From an uncultured Bacteroidota bacterium (lineage in GTDB: Bacteria; Bacteroidota; Bacteroidia; Bacteroidales; VadinHA17), in the NCBI GenBank assembly GCA_903824785.1, contig CAIJYD010000056.1, positions 1 to 62,114 of the forward strand: a stretch of DNA of 62,114 nt, given 5' to 3'. The translations under genes were made by a program, and so were the position numbers. Shown here one piece after another: positions 8,340-17,458 of this stretch (position 1 is its first letter; each line of letters begins with the position of its first letter). The notes beneath the pieces were generated by a model. The model had not been told where the DNA came from. It worked only from the letters and a program-made list of their open reading frames with translations, and did no database searches.

Positions 8340-9836
8340 ATGGATCAAAGTATTGTCTCTTTATCTTCGCTTCTGTTGATTGGTGCTGTAACAGGTTGCT
8401 CACATGCGGGCAATTCTGTTTCCCACAAAAAAGATATTAACGGCCGGCCAAATGTTCTTTTTATCCTTGCCGATGATCAGCGGGCTGACGCTCTTGGATG
8501 TTCCGGGAACAGCTATATAAGAACGCCAAATATCGATAGTCTGGCTTCAAAGGGTATTCGTTTCAGGAATGCCTATGTAATGGGCGGACATCATGGAGCC
8601 ATAAGTGCACCAAGCAGGGCGATGCTTTTAAGTGGCCGGCACCTGTTCCACGTTTATGATACTCTTGCGGGCGTTACCACCATGCCTATGCAGTTTGGAG
8701 CAAACGGATATGAAACTTTCGGTACCGGCAAATGGCATAATGAAAAAAGCGCGTTTGAAGCTTCATTTAAAAAGGCAAAGAATGTTTTTCTGGGTGGAAT
8801 GGCAAACCATTTTCAGATTCCGTGCCGAGATATGGGGGCTGACGGAAAACTTAAGGAACCTGAGTTTAAGGGTTTCTCAACAGATATTTTTGCCGCATCG
8901 GCTGTCGATTTTCTGAATGAATATTCAAACGGAGAAAAGGAAAACCCCTTCTTTTGCTATGTTGCTTTTACTGTTCCTCATGATCCATATTCACCTAAGC
9001 CGGAATTTATTAATTCCTATCCCGACCAGTCGCTTCCTTTACCCGGAAATTATATGCCCCTTCATCCATTCCAGTTCGATGATCTGACAGTGCGTGATGA
9101 GAATCTGCTGGCCTGGCCACGGGAGCCTGATAAGGTACGCTCGCTGCTGAGCGATTATTATGCCCTGGTTACACACCTTGACAGCGCTGTCGGGACTATA
9201 ATTCAGACACTTAAGAGAAATGGTTTATTCGAAAACACCATAATCGTTTATGCCGCCGACAATGGGCTTGCTGCAGGAAGTCATGGCCTTCTGGGTAAGC
9301 AGAATCTCTATGAGCACAGCATGAAAGTACCGATCATAATAACAGGTCCGGGTGTTTCAAAGGGAGTTGCCTCCGATGCCCTTGTTTACCTGTTTGATCT
9401 CTTCCCCACGCTTGCAGAAATATGCAATGTTCCTGTTCCGCCTGACATTGACGGTAAGAGTCTGATGCCGGTTATTAGCGGAAAATCAGAAGGGGTCAGG
9501 AATTCATTGTTTACAGCTTACCGGAATACTGTGCGAGCAGTAAGGAACGATACCTTTAAACTTATCCGATATCCGGAAAGAGATTATAATCAGTTATTTA
9601 ACCTTATTACCGATCCTCTTGAACTGAATAATCTTGCAAATAGCAAGGATTACAGGAAAAAGCTTGATGAAATGACAGAGCTGATGAAAAAGTGGCAGAC
9701 TGAGCTTAATGATAAAGCTCCTCTGGAAATTGAAAATCCTCTGCCGCTGAATTATGATTATACCAAGCTGAAACGTGTGCCGGATGGATGGCAGCCGGAA
9801 TATACTTTAAAGAAATATTTTGAAGAATCGGATTAA
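8340..9836 (+). CDS. S1-family sulfatase, serine-type, predicted lipoprotein
   Basis: 498 residues. A signal ends in VTGC (Cys20). The N-terminal PNVLFILADDQ block supplies the metal-binding Asp pair (D45, D46). The sulfatase signature SAPSR (residues 89-93) has Ser89 in the position converted to formylglycine. Later blocks are FTVPHDPYSP, YAADNGLAAGSHGLLGKQ and VPIIITGPG, as in the arylsulfatase/S1 family. Serine-type sulfatases are matured by an anaerobic radical-SAM enzyme (anSME); none is encoded in this window. It probably removes sulfate esters from an oligosaccharide in the periplasm, together with the GH105 enzyme upstream. Substrate position cannot be read from the sequence. Confidence 0.9.
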   Translation: MDQSIVSLSSLLLIGAVTGCSHAGNSVSHKKDINGRPNVLFILADDQRADALGCSGNSYIRTPNIDSLASKGIRFRNAYVMGGHHGAISAPSRAMLLSGRHLFHVYDTLAGVTTMPMQFGANGYETFGTGKWHNEKSAFEASFKKAKNVFLGGMANHFQIPCRDMGADGKLKEPEFKGFSTDIFAASAVDFLNEYSNGEKENPFFCYVAFTVPHDPYSPKPEFINSYPDQSLPLPGNYMPLHPFQFDDLTVRDENLLAWPREPDKVRSLLSDYYALVTHLDSAVGTIIQTLKRNGLFENTIIVYAADNGLAAGSHGLLGKQNLYEHSMKVPIIITGPGVSKGVASDALVYLFDLFPTLAEICNVPVPPDIDGKSLMPVISGKSEGVRNSLFTAYRNTVRAVRNDTFKLIRYPERDYNQLFNLITDPLELNNLANSKDYRKKLDEMTELMKKWQTELNDKAPLEIENPLPLNYDYTKLKRVPDGWQPEYTLKKYFEESD

Positions 9837-9880
9837 TTGAAACTCAAGATTCTGATTATTAACTTCCCAAAACAGATCTC

Positions 9881-10463
9881 TTATTTTGGCATACCGGGGT
9901 AAGGCTTATTCCACCATCCCGGAATATAGGGATACTGTTCCTCAAGGCCTTCAATGAGTTCCACTCCCGATCCCGGTTTGTCAGGGATGTCGAGATAACC
10001 ATTTTTTACAATTATTTTTTCTTTGAACAGTCCCTCTTTCAACGGGTTAGCAGTCATATTAGTTTCGAGCAAAAACCTGTTTGGAATGGCTGCCAGTAAA
10101 TGGGCATTTGCTATTGCTATCAATCCATTCTGCCATCTGGTACCTGTTATTGCGTCCTTCACCGCCTGAAATATTAACAGTTGGAAGTGCTTTTTTTATC
10201 TTAAGGTAATCAGCTACAACTCTTTTCGTTGGTTCCTCGAACCATAGGAATTTCAGCTCTTCAAGAACAGGACATATTTCCAGACACTGTTCTACGGTCC
10301 ACCGGGTATTTGCTTCCTGGATGAGATCAAATTCTGGTCCTATATCGGTGAACCCGGAATCTTTTCACCAGGTGAATTCGCCTCAGCTTGCATATACTCT
10401 GAGATGAGTTTGTGGTTCAATCTTAAAACCCTTCCGGTTTCTTCCGATCAGATATTCTTTTAT
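9881..10463 (-). pseudogene. Decayed enolase-superfamily dehydratase (mandelate racemase/MLE-like)
   Basis: Only pieces of one gene remain. Near 10390-10460 a fragment reads EYLIGRN...VYAS and then hits stops. Around 10180-10330 another fragment reads TRWTVEQCLEICPVLEEL and FLWFEEPT ... NISGGEG, the metal-ligand region of the enolase superfamily. From 10162 to 9881, in a shifted frame, the C-terminal end survives (RWQNGLIAIANAHLLAAIPN, then PGWWNKPYPGMPK). Internal stops, a frame change and missing middle parts rule out a functional enzyme. Intact relatives dehydrate sugar acids such as galactonate, which fits the glycan setting. It lies just downstream of the pirin gene. Confidence 0.75.
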
Positions 10464-10471
10464 TTAAAATT

Positions 10472-11188
10472 CTAATAATTCATTGGAACTTCCATCAATA
10501 AAAATTCAGCATCGGCAACTGCCATAACAGACAGATTTTCAATATCCCAGATCCCAAATCCATCCCTTGCTTTTAATTCCTGGTTATTTACCCGAACCTC
10601 ACCGCTCAAAAGGAAGAGATAAACACCGTTCCCTTTTTCTTTGATTTTATAATCTGCACTTAACCCTTTATCATAATTCCCAAGATGAAACCATGCATTC
10701 TGATGAATCCAGACTCCTGCGTCCTGAGGATCGGGAGACAGGATCTGCTGTAGTTTATTGTGGCGATCCTCAATTTTCAGTGAAATCTGGTCGTACCGTG
10801 GTGTTACATTATTTTTGTTCGGGATGACCCATATTTGCAAAAACTTAACCTCACAGTCTCTGTTTTTATTATACTCGCTATGGAATATTCCTGTGCCGGC
10901 GCTCATTACCTGAATATCGCCTTTTTTAATTACTGCAGTATTCCCCATGCTGTCCTTATGTTCGAGGGCTCCCTCAATGGGTATTGATATTATCTCCATA
11001 TTATCATGGGGATGTTTCCCGAAGCCCTGCCCTGCCTCAACTGCATCGTCATTCAATACCCTAAGCGCTCCAAAATGCATTCTATCAGGATTATAATAGT
11101 TTGCGAAGCTGAAAGTATGCCGGCTTTTAAGCCAGCCGTGGTCTGCCAAACCACGGCTTTCAGATTTATGAATAATTGTATTTGTCAT
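10472..11188 (-). CDS. Pirin-family protein (YhhW-like)
   Basis: 238 residues, normal for the YhhW/pirin bicupin family. The N-terminal cupin has the full metal-ligand set: H59 and H61 in GKHPHDNMEI, H103 and E105 in GIFHSEYN. The C-terminal cupin ends in VNNQELKARDGFGIW. E. coli YhhW shows quercetin 2,3-dioxygenase activity in vitro; the physiological substrate is unknown, and some pirins act as regulators or stress proteins. It starts 8 bp after the stop of the truncated AraC-like gene at 11197-11415, so the two may share a transcript. Confidence 0.92.
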   Translation of the reverse strand: MTNTIIHKSESRGLADHGWLKSRHTFSFANYYNPDRMHFGALRVLNDDAVEAGQGFGKHPHDNMEIISIPIEGALEHKDSMGNTAVIKKGDIQVMSAGTGIFHSEYNKNRDCEVKFLQIWVIPNKNNVTPRYDQISLKIEDRHNKLQQILSPDPQDAGVWIHQNAWFHLGNYDKGLSADYKIKEKGNGVYLFLLSGEVRVNNQELKARDGFGIWDIENLSVMAVADAEFLLMEVPMNY

Positions 11189-11196
11189 TTCCTGAT

Positions 11197-11415
11197 TCAG
11201 TTATGATCCCTGACAATAGGATACTCCTTGAAATCAATTATGTGTTTCCCGGTTGCAGAGAATGGCCAGATTACCGTATAAAAATTATGTCTGTGAGGAT
11301 TATCTTCAATACCTCCCAGGGCAAGGTCAATCTCCTCCATAGTTTTTAAGACAAAAAGAGCGGGTAACCCGTTGTAAATCAAATAGAGACTGTATATTTT
11401 GTCTTTATACTGCAT
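11197..11415 (-). pseudogene. N-terminal cupin remnant of an AraC-family regulator
   Basis: 72 residues. The run NPHRHNFYTVIWPFSATGKH followed by IIDFKEYPI is the start of the sugar-binding cupin found in AraC/XylS-type regulators of Bacteroidota. The frame then ends (VRDHN, stop), with no helix-turn-helix domain; full-length members have about 290 residues. The pirin gene follows 8 bp later, so the rest has been deleted and the 5' end fused to a new neighbour. Expression may still serve the pirin gene. A free-standing small cupin is the alternative. Confidence 0.6.
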
Positions 11416-11804
11416 AATTGATTATCTCTATCGCTGTCAAAAATAGTTAAAATTGGAGAATTAAACAGGGCACCCCTATAATTCTATTACTCGCACAAAT
11501 ATCAGGATGTTAATAATATAACAATAACACAATGGATTCATTTGCTTATATTTTTTGAAAGCCCGGCATCATGTTAAAATTGTGCTGATCTTAATAAAAT
11601 ATTTCTACGCACTTAAGCCATTTTTAAGTAACTTTGATATGTGTGTATTTAATATGGTAGCTATTTACAGTGAAAAGCGGTAAGCAGATTATATGTACAG
11701 GCTTGTTGGAATAAATAATAAATAACCAAAAAAATAATTGATCATCGCAGGCTTATGTTTAACTAAAAACAGAACCGGGCTCGCGGGTTCAGCGAAATTA
11801 TATT
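11416..11804 (+). promoter_or_regulatory. 389-bp divergent intergenic region with a candidate -7 box
   Basis: This region separates the AraC remnant (minus) and the glycosidase gene at 11805 (plus). TAACTTTG at 11629-11636 fully matches TAnnTTTG on the plus strand and would give a leader of roughly 160 nt for the gene at 11805. No -33 TTTG at the expected distance and no terminator hairpin or small gene was recognised in the rest. Confidence 0.35.
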
Positions 11805-13862
11805 ATGATGAAAAGAATAGTACTGTTAATCATCAGCCTTATTGTTTCAGTTAATCTCTTCCCGCAGGCTCAGAACAGAGTGGCAAAAGATGTTTTGAAG
11901 AGGCATCAGCCAAAATACTCTCTTTTTTATGATAATCACACCATGCCTTCATGCCCGGATGTAGGTGCAAATTTTGATGCCGAAGCCTTTACCGACCGCA
12001 TCAAACGTTGCGGTGTTGATCAGCTTACATTTCATGCACGCTGTAATCTGGGAATGGCTTATTACGACACCAAAACAGGCATCAGACACCCTTCGCTGAA
12101 GTACGATCTTTTTGGCAGGCTGGCTGATGCCTGTAAGCGGAAAGAGATTGCCCTGATCGCCTATTTCAACGGTGGCATCAGCAGTGCAGAAGGTGTTCAG
12201 CACCGCGAATGGACCACTCTTTATTTTGATGGCCGTGAAAATCGCGAACCTCGTTTTACCCCTTATGTAAGAACAATGTGTTATAATACTCCCTACCGCG
12301 ACCACCTTATTGCGATGATAGAGGAGGTGGCACATAATTACCCGGTTTCTGGTTTCTTTATCGACTGCCTGGCGGGGTACCCTTGCGTTTGTCCGATTTG
12401 TGTGAAGGAAATGAAAGAGAGGGGGATTGACTTTAACAATAAGGGTGAAGTTATAAAGTTCTCCGAGTTTTCGGCGTTACGATTGGCGAAGGATATTGCT
12501 AAAGCCGCTAAAGCCATTAACCCCGGATTTCAACTCTATTTCAACGGGATCCCGTTTGAACAACAGGCAGACTTTGGCACCTGGCTGGAGTGCGAAGACT
12601 TACCAACTGCCGGCTGGGGCTATGAATACCTGCCTGTTCTTTCCCATTATATGCGAACTCTTGGCGATAAGCCGGTAATGAATATGAACGGGAGATTTTA
12701 CGACTGGGGCGATTTTGGAGGTCTGCGGCCGGAGGCGGCAATAAAATCAGAATTGTTATACGGCCTGGCAAATGGCATGAGACCAAATATCGGAGGCCAT
12801 TTTCATCCCCGGGGAGATCTTGAAAATGCAGTACTGGACAGAATTGAGAAAATATATAAAGAACTTCAGACCATGGAACCGTGGTTTGATAATGCTAAAA
12901 ACCTGACAGAGATCGCAATTGTTTACCCAAAATCTGATCGCAATATTCGTAATCAGGCAGGCAGCGATGGACAACTTATTGCTGCAGTGAGAATGCTGAG
13001 TGAGTTAAAGCAGCAATTTGATGTTGTTACAGAATTTTCTGACTGGAGCAGGTACAAGGTGCTGGTAATTCCTGATGATATCACTTTTACCGAAGAGATC
13101 ACCCGCCGTGTAAAAGAACATATTGCTGCTGGCAAAGCTGTTATTTCAAGTGGCAGTTCCGGCCTTAATGCAGAAAAGACAAAATTTGCACTTGAAAAGG
13201 AGTGGGGTATAAAGTTTATAAAAGAATGTGATTATGACCCCGCATATTTTACTGTCGGGAAAAATTACAATCAGGGATTACCCGATATGCCTTTATCGCT
13301 GTATTCATCAGGGACAGATGTTGAACCGCTTCCAGGCACCAGTGTTGAAGCCTGGCTCATAAAACCTTATTATAACCGCGGATGGGACGGGGAATACGCC
13401 TTTTATTATAATCCTCCTGATAAAGTTACTGATAAACCTGCCCTGACCATTAATGGAAAAGTGGCGCATTTCAGCCACCGGATTTTTTCCGGATATTACG
13501 ATCAGGCTGCAGTTGAACTAAGAACGGTGTTTTCAAATGTACTCAATAAATTTCTGGCCGATCCGGTGATCAGGTATGAAGGTTTACCCTCATTCAGCAG
13601 GGTTTTTGTTTCAGAACAACCGGGTCGGAAAATGGTACATCTCCTTTCGTATGTTCCTGAATTGCGCGGTTCGAAGACACAGATAATTGAGGAACCGGTA
13701 GAGCTCCATAATGTAAAAATCTCTCTTCGCAATGATGGAAATGCACTACGGAAAGTCTATCTGGCGCCTGAAAGGAAATCACTGCCATTCAAAATAAATG
13801 ATGGATATATTAATGTAACTATTCCGGTCAGCAATGGATATTCTCTTGTAGTTTTTGAATAG
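11805..13862 (+). CDS. Secreted glycosidase-like protein (hypothetical glycosyl hydrolase 6 plus beta-galactosidase-type GATase-like domain)
   Basis: 685 residues with a Sec signal (to about residue 23). The first about 340 residues look like a TIM barrel of the 'hypothetical glycosyl hydrolase 6' type: DQLTFHARCNLG, a strand-end GFFIDCLAG, and the Cys cluster CVCPICVKEM. Residues about 360-500 resemble the trimerisation/GATase-like domain of GH42 enzymes (EIAIVYPKSDRN ... YKVLVIPDDITFTEE), and a beta-sandwich closes the protein. Family members are usually annotated as alpha-amylase- or fucosidase-like without tested activity. The paralogue at 41439-43751 has the same architecture but a Tat signal. 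The gene at 14046 follows after 183 bp. Confidence 0.7.
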   Translation: MMKRIVLLIISLIVSVNLFPQAQNRVAKDVLKRHQPKYSLFYDNHTMPSCPDVGANFDAEAFTDRIKRCGVDQLTFHARCNLGMAYYDTKTGIRHPSLKYDLFGRLADACKRKEIALIAYFNGGISSAEGVQHREWTTLYFDGRENREPRFTPYVRTMCYNTPYRDHLIAMIEEVAHNYPVSGFFIDCLAGYPCVCPICVKEMKERGIDFNNKGEVIKFSEFSALRLAKDIAKAAKAINPGFQLYFNGIPFEQQADFGTWLECEDLPTAGWGYEYLPVLSHYMRTLGDKPVMNMNGRFYDWGDFGGLRPEAAIKSELLYGLANGMRPNIGGHFHPRGDLENAVLDRIEKIYKELQTMEPWFDNAKNLTEIAIVYPKSDRNIRNQAGSDGQLIAAVRMLSELKQQFDVVTEFSDWSRYKVLVIPDDITFTEEITRRVKEHIAAGKAVISSGSSGLNAEKTKFALEKEWGIKFIKECDYDPAYFTVGKNYNQGLPDMPLSLYSSGTDVEPLPGTSVEAWLIKPYYNRGWDGEYAFYYNPPDKVTDKPALTINGKVAHFSHRIFSGYYDQAAVELRTVFSNVLNKFLADPVIRYEGLPSFSRVFVSEQPGRKMVHLLSYVPELRGSKTQIIEEPVELHNVKISLRNDGNALRKVYLAPERKSLPFKINDGYINVTIPVSNGYSLVVFE

Positions 13863-14045
13863 AAATACACATAGCGTAATTTAAAGTTCACATTAAAGTG
13901 GTTTAAACCGCATATCAATAATGAGAATTTGCAGTAAACATTCTATGATGCGGACTCTTATCAGGTAGCTTATCTTGTTTGTATTCATGCTTATATCTTT
14001 ATCATGTATTTTGCGTTTTACCGGAAGTAAAATCAGAACCAGAAG

Positions 14046-16991
14046 ATGAAAAATCAAATTCTAAAATGCAGCTTTCTTGCGATTATTGTAATATCAGTTA
14101 TCTCAGGCGGTTGTGTTCAGAGAACTGAAAACAAAAGTGATATTGTTTTCGGCGACAGTATTTACCTGAAAAATGTTCCTGCCCAACCGGGGGAGGATAC
14201 CTGGAAATTTATTGAGGATCTGAAATCTCCAATGTGGACAAAACATCCCTGGGTTAAGGCTGCTCCGGACCCTCTGCTGGCTGATCTTTCTTCAGGGATT
14301 ACACTTCAGATGGGATTCCCTGATCCGAAAGGGCGGCTGGAGACTGCATATGAAGACCTCAGATCATTTCTTGCAGCCGGATCTGTTTCGTTCGATAATG
14401 GGAAATACCTATTGGAGACCGTTGAAGACAAAGATCTTAAAGGTGAATCTTTCCGTTTGGAGATTCTCAGGGAAAGCTGCAGGATTATAGCCGGCGATGC
14501 CGAAGGTGTGCGCCGCGGAATATTCTATCTGGAAGATGAGATGCTTCGTTTGCGTGGTCCTTTTCTTCCTGTTGGAAAAGTTGAAAAGCATCCGGCTATT
14601 CAAAGACGTATATCCCGGTGTTTCTTCGGTCCCATCAAACGGGCTCCAAAGATGAAGGATGAATTAATGGATGAAGTGGATTACTATCCGGAGCAATATC
14701 TGAACCGGCTGGCTCATGATGGAGTGAATGGACTATGGCTTACTGTTGAATTCCGCGACCTGATCTCTACAAAGTTTACTCCGGATTATGGAAAGGATGG
14801 AGCTAAGCGTCTTGCCAAGCTGAAAAGAACTGTTGATGAATGCCTCAGGTATGGCATCAGAACGTACATATTCTGTATCGAGCCAAGGGCCTGGGAGGCT
14901 GATAATCCTGTAATTAAAAACTACCCGGTACTGGCCGGAGCTCCGAGTTACGAAGGGAAGCTATTCTGTCCGTCGAGCAAGACAGCTCATGATTATCTGT
15001 ATGAAACTGTTAATAAAATATTTACTGCTGTTCCTGATCTTGGCGGTATGATCAATATCTCGCATGGAGAGAGACCAACTACCTGTTTAAGCTCTGTTTC
15101 TACAATATCAGGAAATGAAGACAAAATAGATTGTCCGCGTTGTGCCGGGAAAGCGCCGTGGGAGATATTAAATGCCTCCTTGTCGGCAATGGAGGAGGGA
15201 ATGCACGATGTATCCCCTGATGCAGAGCTGATCAGCTGGCAATATATGCCATATCCGCAAAGATTTGTTACAGGTGATGATCATTCCATCAGCGATTGGG
15301 TTTATGATCTTCCTGCTCATACTCCGGAAGGGGTTATTCTTCAGTTTAATTTTGAATCGGGAGTAAGCCGTACCGATTTCGGAAAACTTCTGGTGGGAGG
15401 TGATTACTGGATATCCAATCCCGGCCCAAGCGACAGATTTGAACGTCTGGCCACTGTTGCTCAGGAGAAAGGAACAAAGATCTCGGCGAAGATCCAGACA
15501 GGTACTTCGCACGAGGTGGCTACTGTGCCTTTCGTTCCGTTACCATCACTTTTATTCCGCAAGTTTGAGGCAATGAGGAAGCTGGGAGTCTCTCATACAA
15601 TGTTGTGCTGGTATTTTGGTAATTATCCCGGACTGATGAATAAATCGGCTGGATTATTATCGTTCGAGCCGTTTCCGGAAGATGTCGATACCTTTATGAA
15701 CCAGCTTGCCTCTGTTTACTTTAAGAAGGAGGACGTATCAAAAGTTGTTAAGGCATGGAAGCTCTTTGGCGAAGGTTATGAAAATTATCCGCTTACCAAC
15801 CTGTTCCAGTATTACGGACCTATTCACGACGGACCTGTGTGGCCACTTCTGCTGAAACCTGCTGATGCCCCTCTATCCCCAACATGGCAGATTGGTTCGG
15901 GTAGTACATTAGAGAACTGGCCTCCCAGCGGAGACCGAGTCGGCGAATGTATTGGTGATGTACTTACACTTGAGGAGGTTGTGGAGCTTACCAGACGCAT
16001 GACGGAATCTTATGAAAAGGGGATGGCGATTCTCAATGAATTAAAGGATAATTATAAGAGGGAACCAGAACGACTGCTTGATTTTGGTGTCGCAGAGGCT
16101 CTTGGCATTCAGCTGAGGAGCGGATACAACATACTTAATTTTTACCTTATGCGCGAAAAGATGTTCCGGATGGAGGGGAAGGAACGTCTTGATATTTTAA
16201 ACAGGCTGACAGATATAATAAAAGAAGAAATCAACCTGGATAAACAACTTTTAACGCTTTGTGAAAATGATTCCCGTCTTGGATTTCATTCTGAAGCAGA
16301 AGGATATAAATACTTTCCCGATAAGATCAGGTGGCGTATGGAACAGTTGAAAGCAGTACTTAAAAATGATGTTCCGGAGGTGAAAAAAACTATACAAAAC
16401 GGCCGGCTTTTATTTCCTGAGTATACGGGGAAAAATCCGGAGGGTGCCGTTGCGGAATGCATTGTAACAGTTGGTTTGTCTGATGAAAATCCTGTTCTTC
16501 CGGGAAATATGCAATGGCAGTCGTTAAATTATGGTCCTGAAAAAGAAAAAGCGAAATGGACATCAGTATATGATAATGATGCTCTCTACATAATAGTGTC
16601 CGGTAAAAATGAGAATCCTGAATCAGTTAACCTTCCTGTTTCAGATATTGAAATTAAGATAGAGCCAATGCGTCTGTACCCTGCCGCTCATTATATTTTT
16701 TCCAGTGACCGCACAAATATCGATCCAGTGCATATCATTGGTTATCCATTGATTTACAGGGCATGCTTCAGGACTAAAGAGGAAAATGGGAGATGGTATC
16801 TTACCTCAAAAATTCCATTGAAAAATATTGGATTAAGTTCAGAAGCCCTTCATCCTGTTCGGCTTGATCTGCGTGTACAAGGAAAATCTGGAAGCATAGG
16901 CTCATGGCGCCCGGATAATCCGACCACATCGCGGTTAATTCTTGGAACGGATAATCCTGCTGACCTTGGTTGGCTGGTATTTAGTGATTAA
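14046..16991 (+). CDS. Large glycosidase-like lipoprotein (GH20-type N-domain, TIM barrel, CBM9-like tail)
   Basis: 981 residues. The lipoprotein signal ends in SGGC (Cys23). Residues about 90-195 match the small alpha/beta domain that precedes the barrel in GH20 and GH67 enzymes (IIAGDAEGVRRGIFYLEDEM, then P-A-I-Q-R-R). A long barrel-like region follows with NISHGERPTTC, a CPRC pair and ELISWQYMPYP. The last about 180 residues resemble a carbohydrate-binding family 9-like/DOMON sandwich (YDNDALYIIVSGKNE). A role in cleaving an external oligosaccharide is likely. The exact family is not recognised and the catalytic residues cannot be assigned by eye. Confidence 0.6.
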   Translation: MKNQILKCSFLAIIVISVISGGCVQRTENKSDIVFGDSIYLKNVPAQPGEDTWKFIEDLKSPMWTKHPWVKAAPDPLLADLSSGITLQMGFPDPKGRLETAYEDLRSFLAAGSVSFDNGKYLLETVEDKDLKGESFRLEILRESCRIIAGDAEGVRRGIFYLEDEMLRLRGPFLPVGKVEKHPAIQRRISRCFFGPIKRAPKMKDELMDEVDYYPEQYLNRLAHDGVNGLWLTVEFRDLISTKFTPDYGKDGAKRLAKLKRTVDECLRYGIRTYIFCIEPRAWEADNPVIKNYPVLAGAPSYEGKLFCPSSKTAHDYLYETVNKIFTAVPDLGGMINISHGERPTTCLSSVSTISGNEDKIDCPRCAGKAPWEILNASLSAMEEGMHDVSPDAELISWQYMPYPQRFVTGDDHSISDWVYDLPAHTPEGVILQFNFESGVSRTDFGKLLVGGDYWISNPGPSDRFERLATVAQEKGTKISAKIQTGTSHEVATVPFVPLPSLLFRKFEAMRKLGVSHTMLCWYFGNYPGLMNKSAGLLSFEPFPEDVDTFMNQLASVYFKKEDVSKVVKAWKLFGEGYENYPLTNLFQYYGPIHDGPVWPLLLKPADAPLSPTWQIGSGSTLENWPPSGDRVGECIGDVLTLEEVVELTRRMTESYEKGMAILNELKDNYKREPERLLDFGVAEALGIQLRSGYNILNFYLMREKMFRMEGKERLDILNRLTDIIKEEINLDKQLLTLCENDSRLGFHSEAEGYKYFPDKIRWRMEQLKAVLKNDVPEVKKTIQNGRLLFPEYTGKNPEGAVAECIVTVGLSDENPVLPGNMQWQSLNYGPEKEKAKWTSVYDNDALYIIVSGKNENPESVNLPVSDIEIKIEPMRLYPAAHYIFSSDRTNIDPVHIIGYPLIYRACFRTKEENGRWYLTSKIPLKNIGLSSEALHPVRLDLRVQGKSGSIGSWRPDNPTTSRLILGTDNPADLGWLVFSD

Positions 16992-17059
16992 TAATATTTA
17001 TCTTAACACTGAATCCCAGCAAGGGAGGCAACTTGCCGCGGAGTTAGCCAGCATTAAAT

Positions 17060-17365
17060 TTAGTGAGACTTATACAAAAGTTTTTCATCCAGATTATTGA
17101 GTATTTTTTTATCTAATGTCCAAATAATGTACTTATTATCGGTAACTGCTTTGATTAGAATTGAATCAATTAAACCAATTCCAACATTATGATAATTCCT
17201 TTTATTGGCAAACTCCACTGATTCAATAAACGAACCCTCCGAAAATTTAATTTTGGGTAGTACTTTCCAGTACGCTAAAATCATATTCCTTTCATTATCG
17301 CTTCTTGAACCGTAAAGAAGTTCTGCGAAAACCGGTTCGATAGTTATAACGCTTTTGCTTTCCAA
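17060..17365 (-). pseudogene. 5'-truncated PIN-domain toxin (VapC-like)
   Basis: The frame gives EPVFAELLYGSRS, NVGIGLIDSIL and IIWTLDKKI, the middle and C-terminal acidic motifs of PIN ribonucleases. The reading frame continues upstream to about 17440 as FFKSNPVFVNEIEPLLESK. However, the N-terminal strand with the first catalytic Asp ('DTN/DTS') is absent and no ATG precedes the domain; the first possible start is a TTG inside it. The break falls just upstream of the FISUMP lipoprotein, which runs the other way. No antitoxin partner remains. It is probably inactive. Confidence 0.65.
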
Positions 17366-17413
17366 TAATGGTTCAATTTCATTTACAAAAACAGGATTCG
17401 ATTTAAAAAATTC

Positions 17414-17444
17414 TTGATTTCTGTCGGGGTCTTTAGTACCTTTA
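17414..17444 (+). promoter_or_regulatory. Candidate promoter of the FISUMP-LRR operon
   Basis: TTG at 17414-17416 and TACCTTTA at 17437-17444 (7 of 8 matches to TAnnTTTG) are separated by 20 bp, the spacing expected for a Bacteroidota -33/-7 pair. Transcription would start a few bases ahead of the ATG at 17459. It lies inside the remnant PIN gene on the other strand. Confidence 0.35.
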
Positions 17445-17458
17445 CTTCTTTGATTCCT

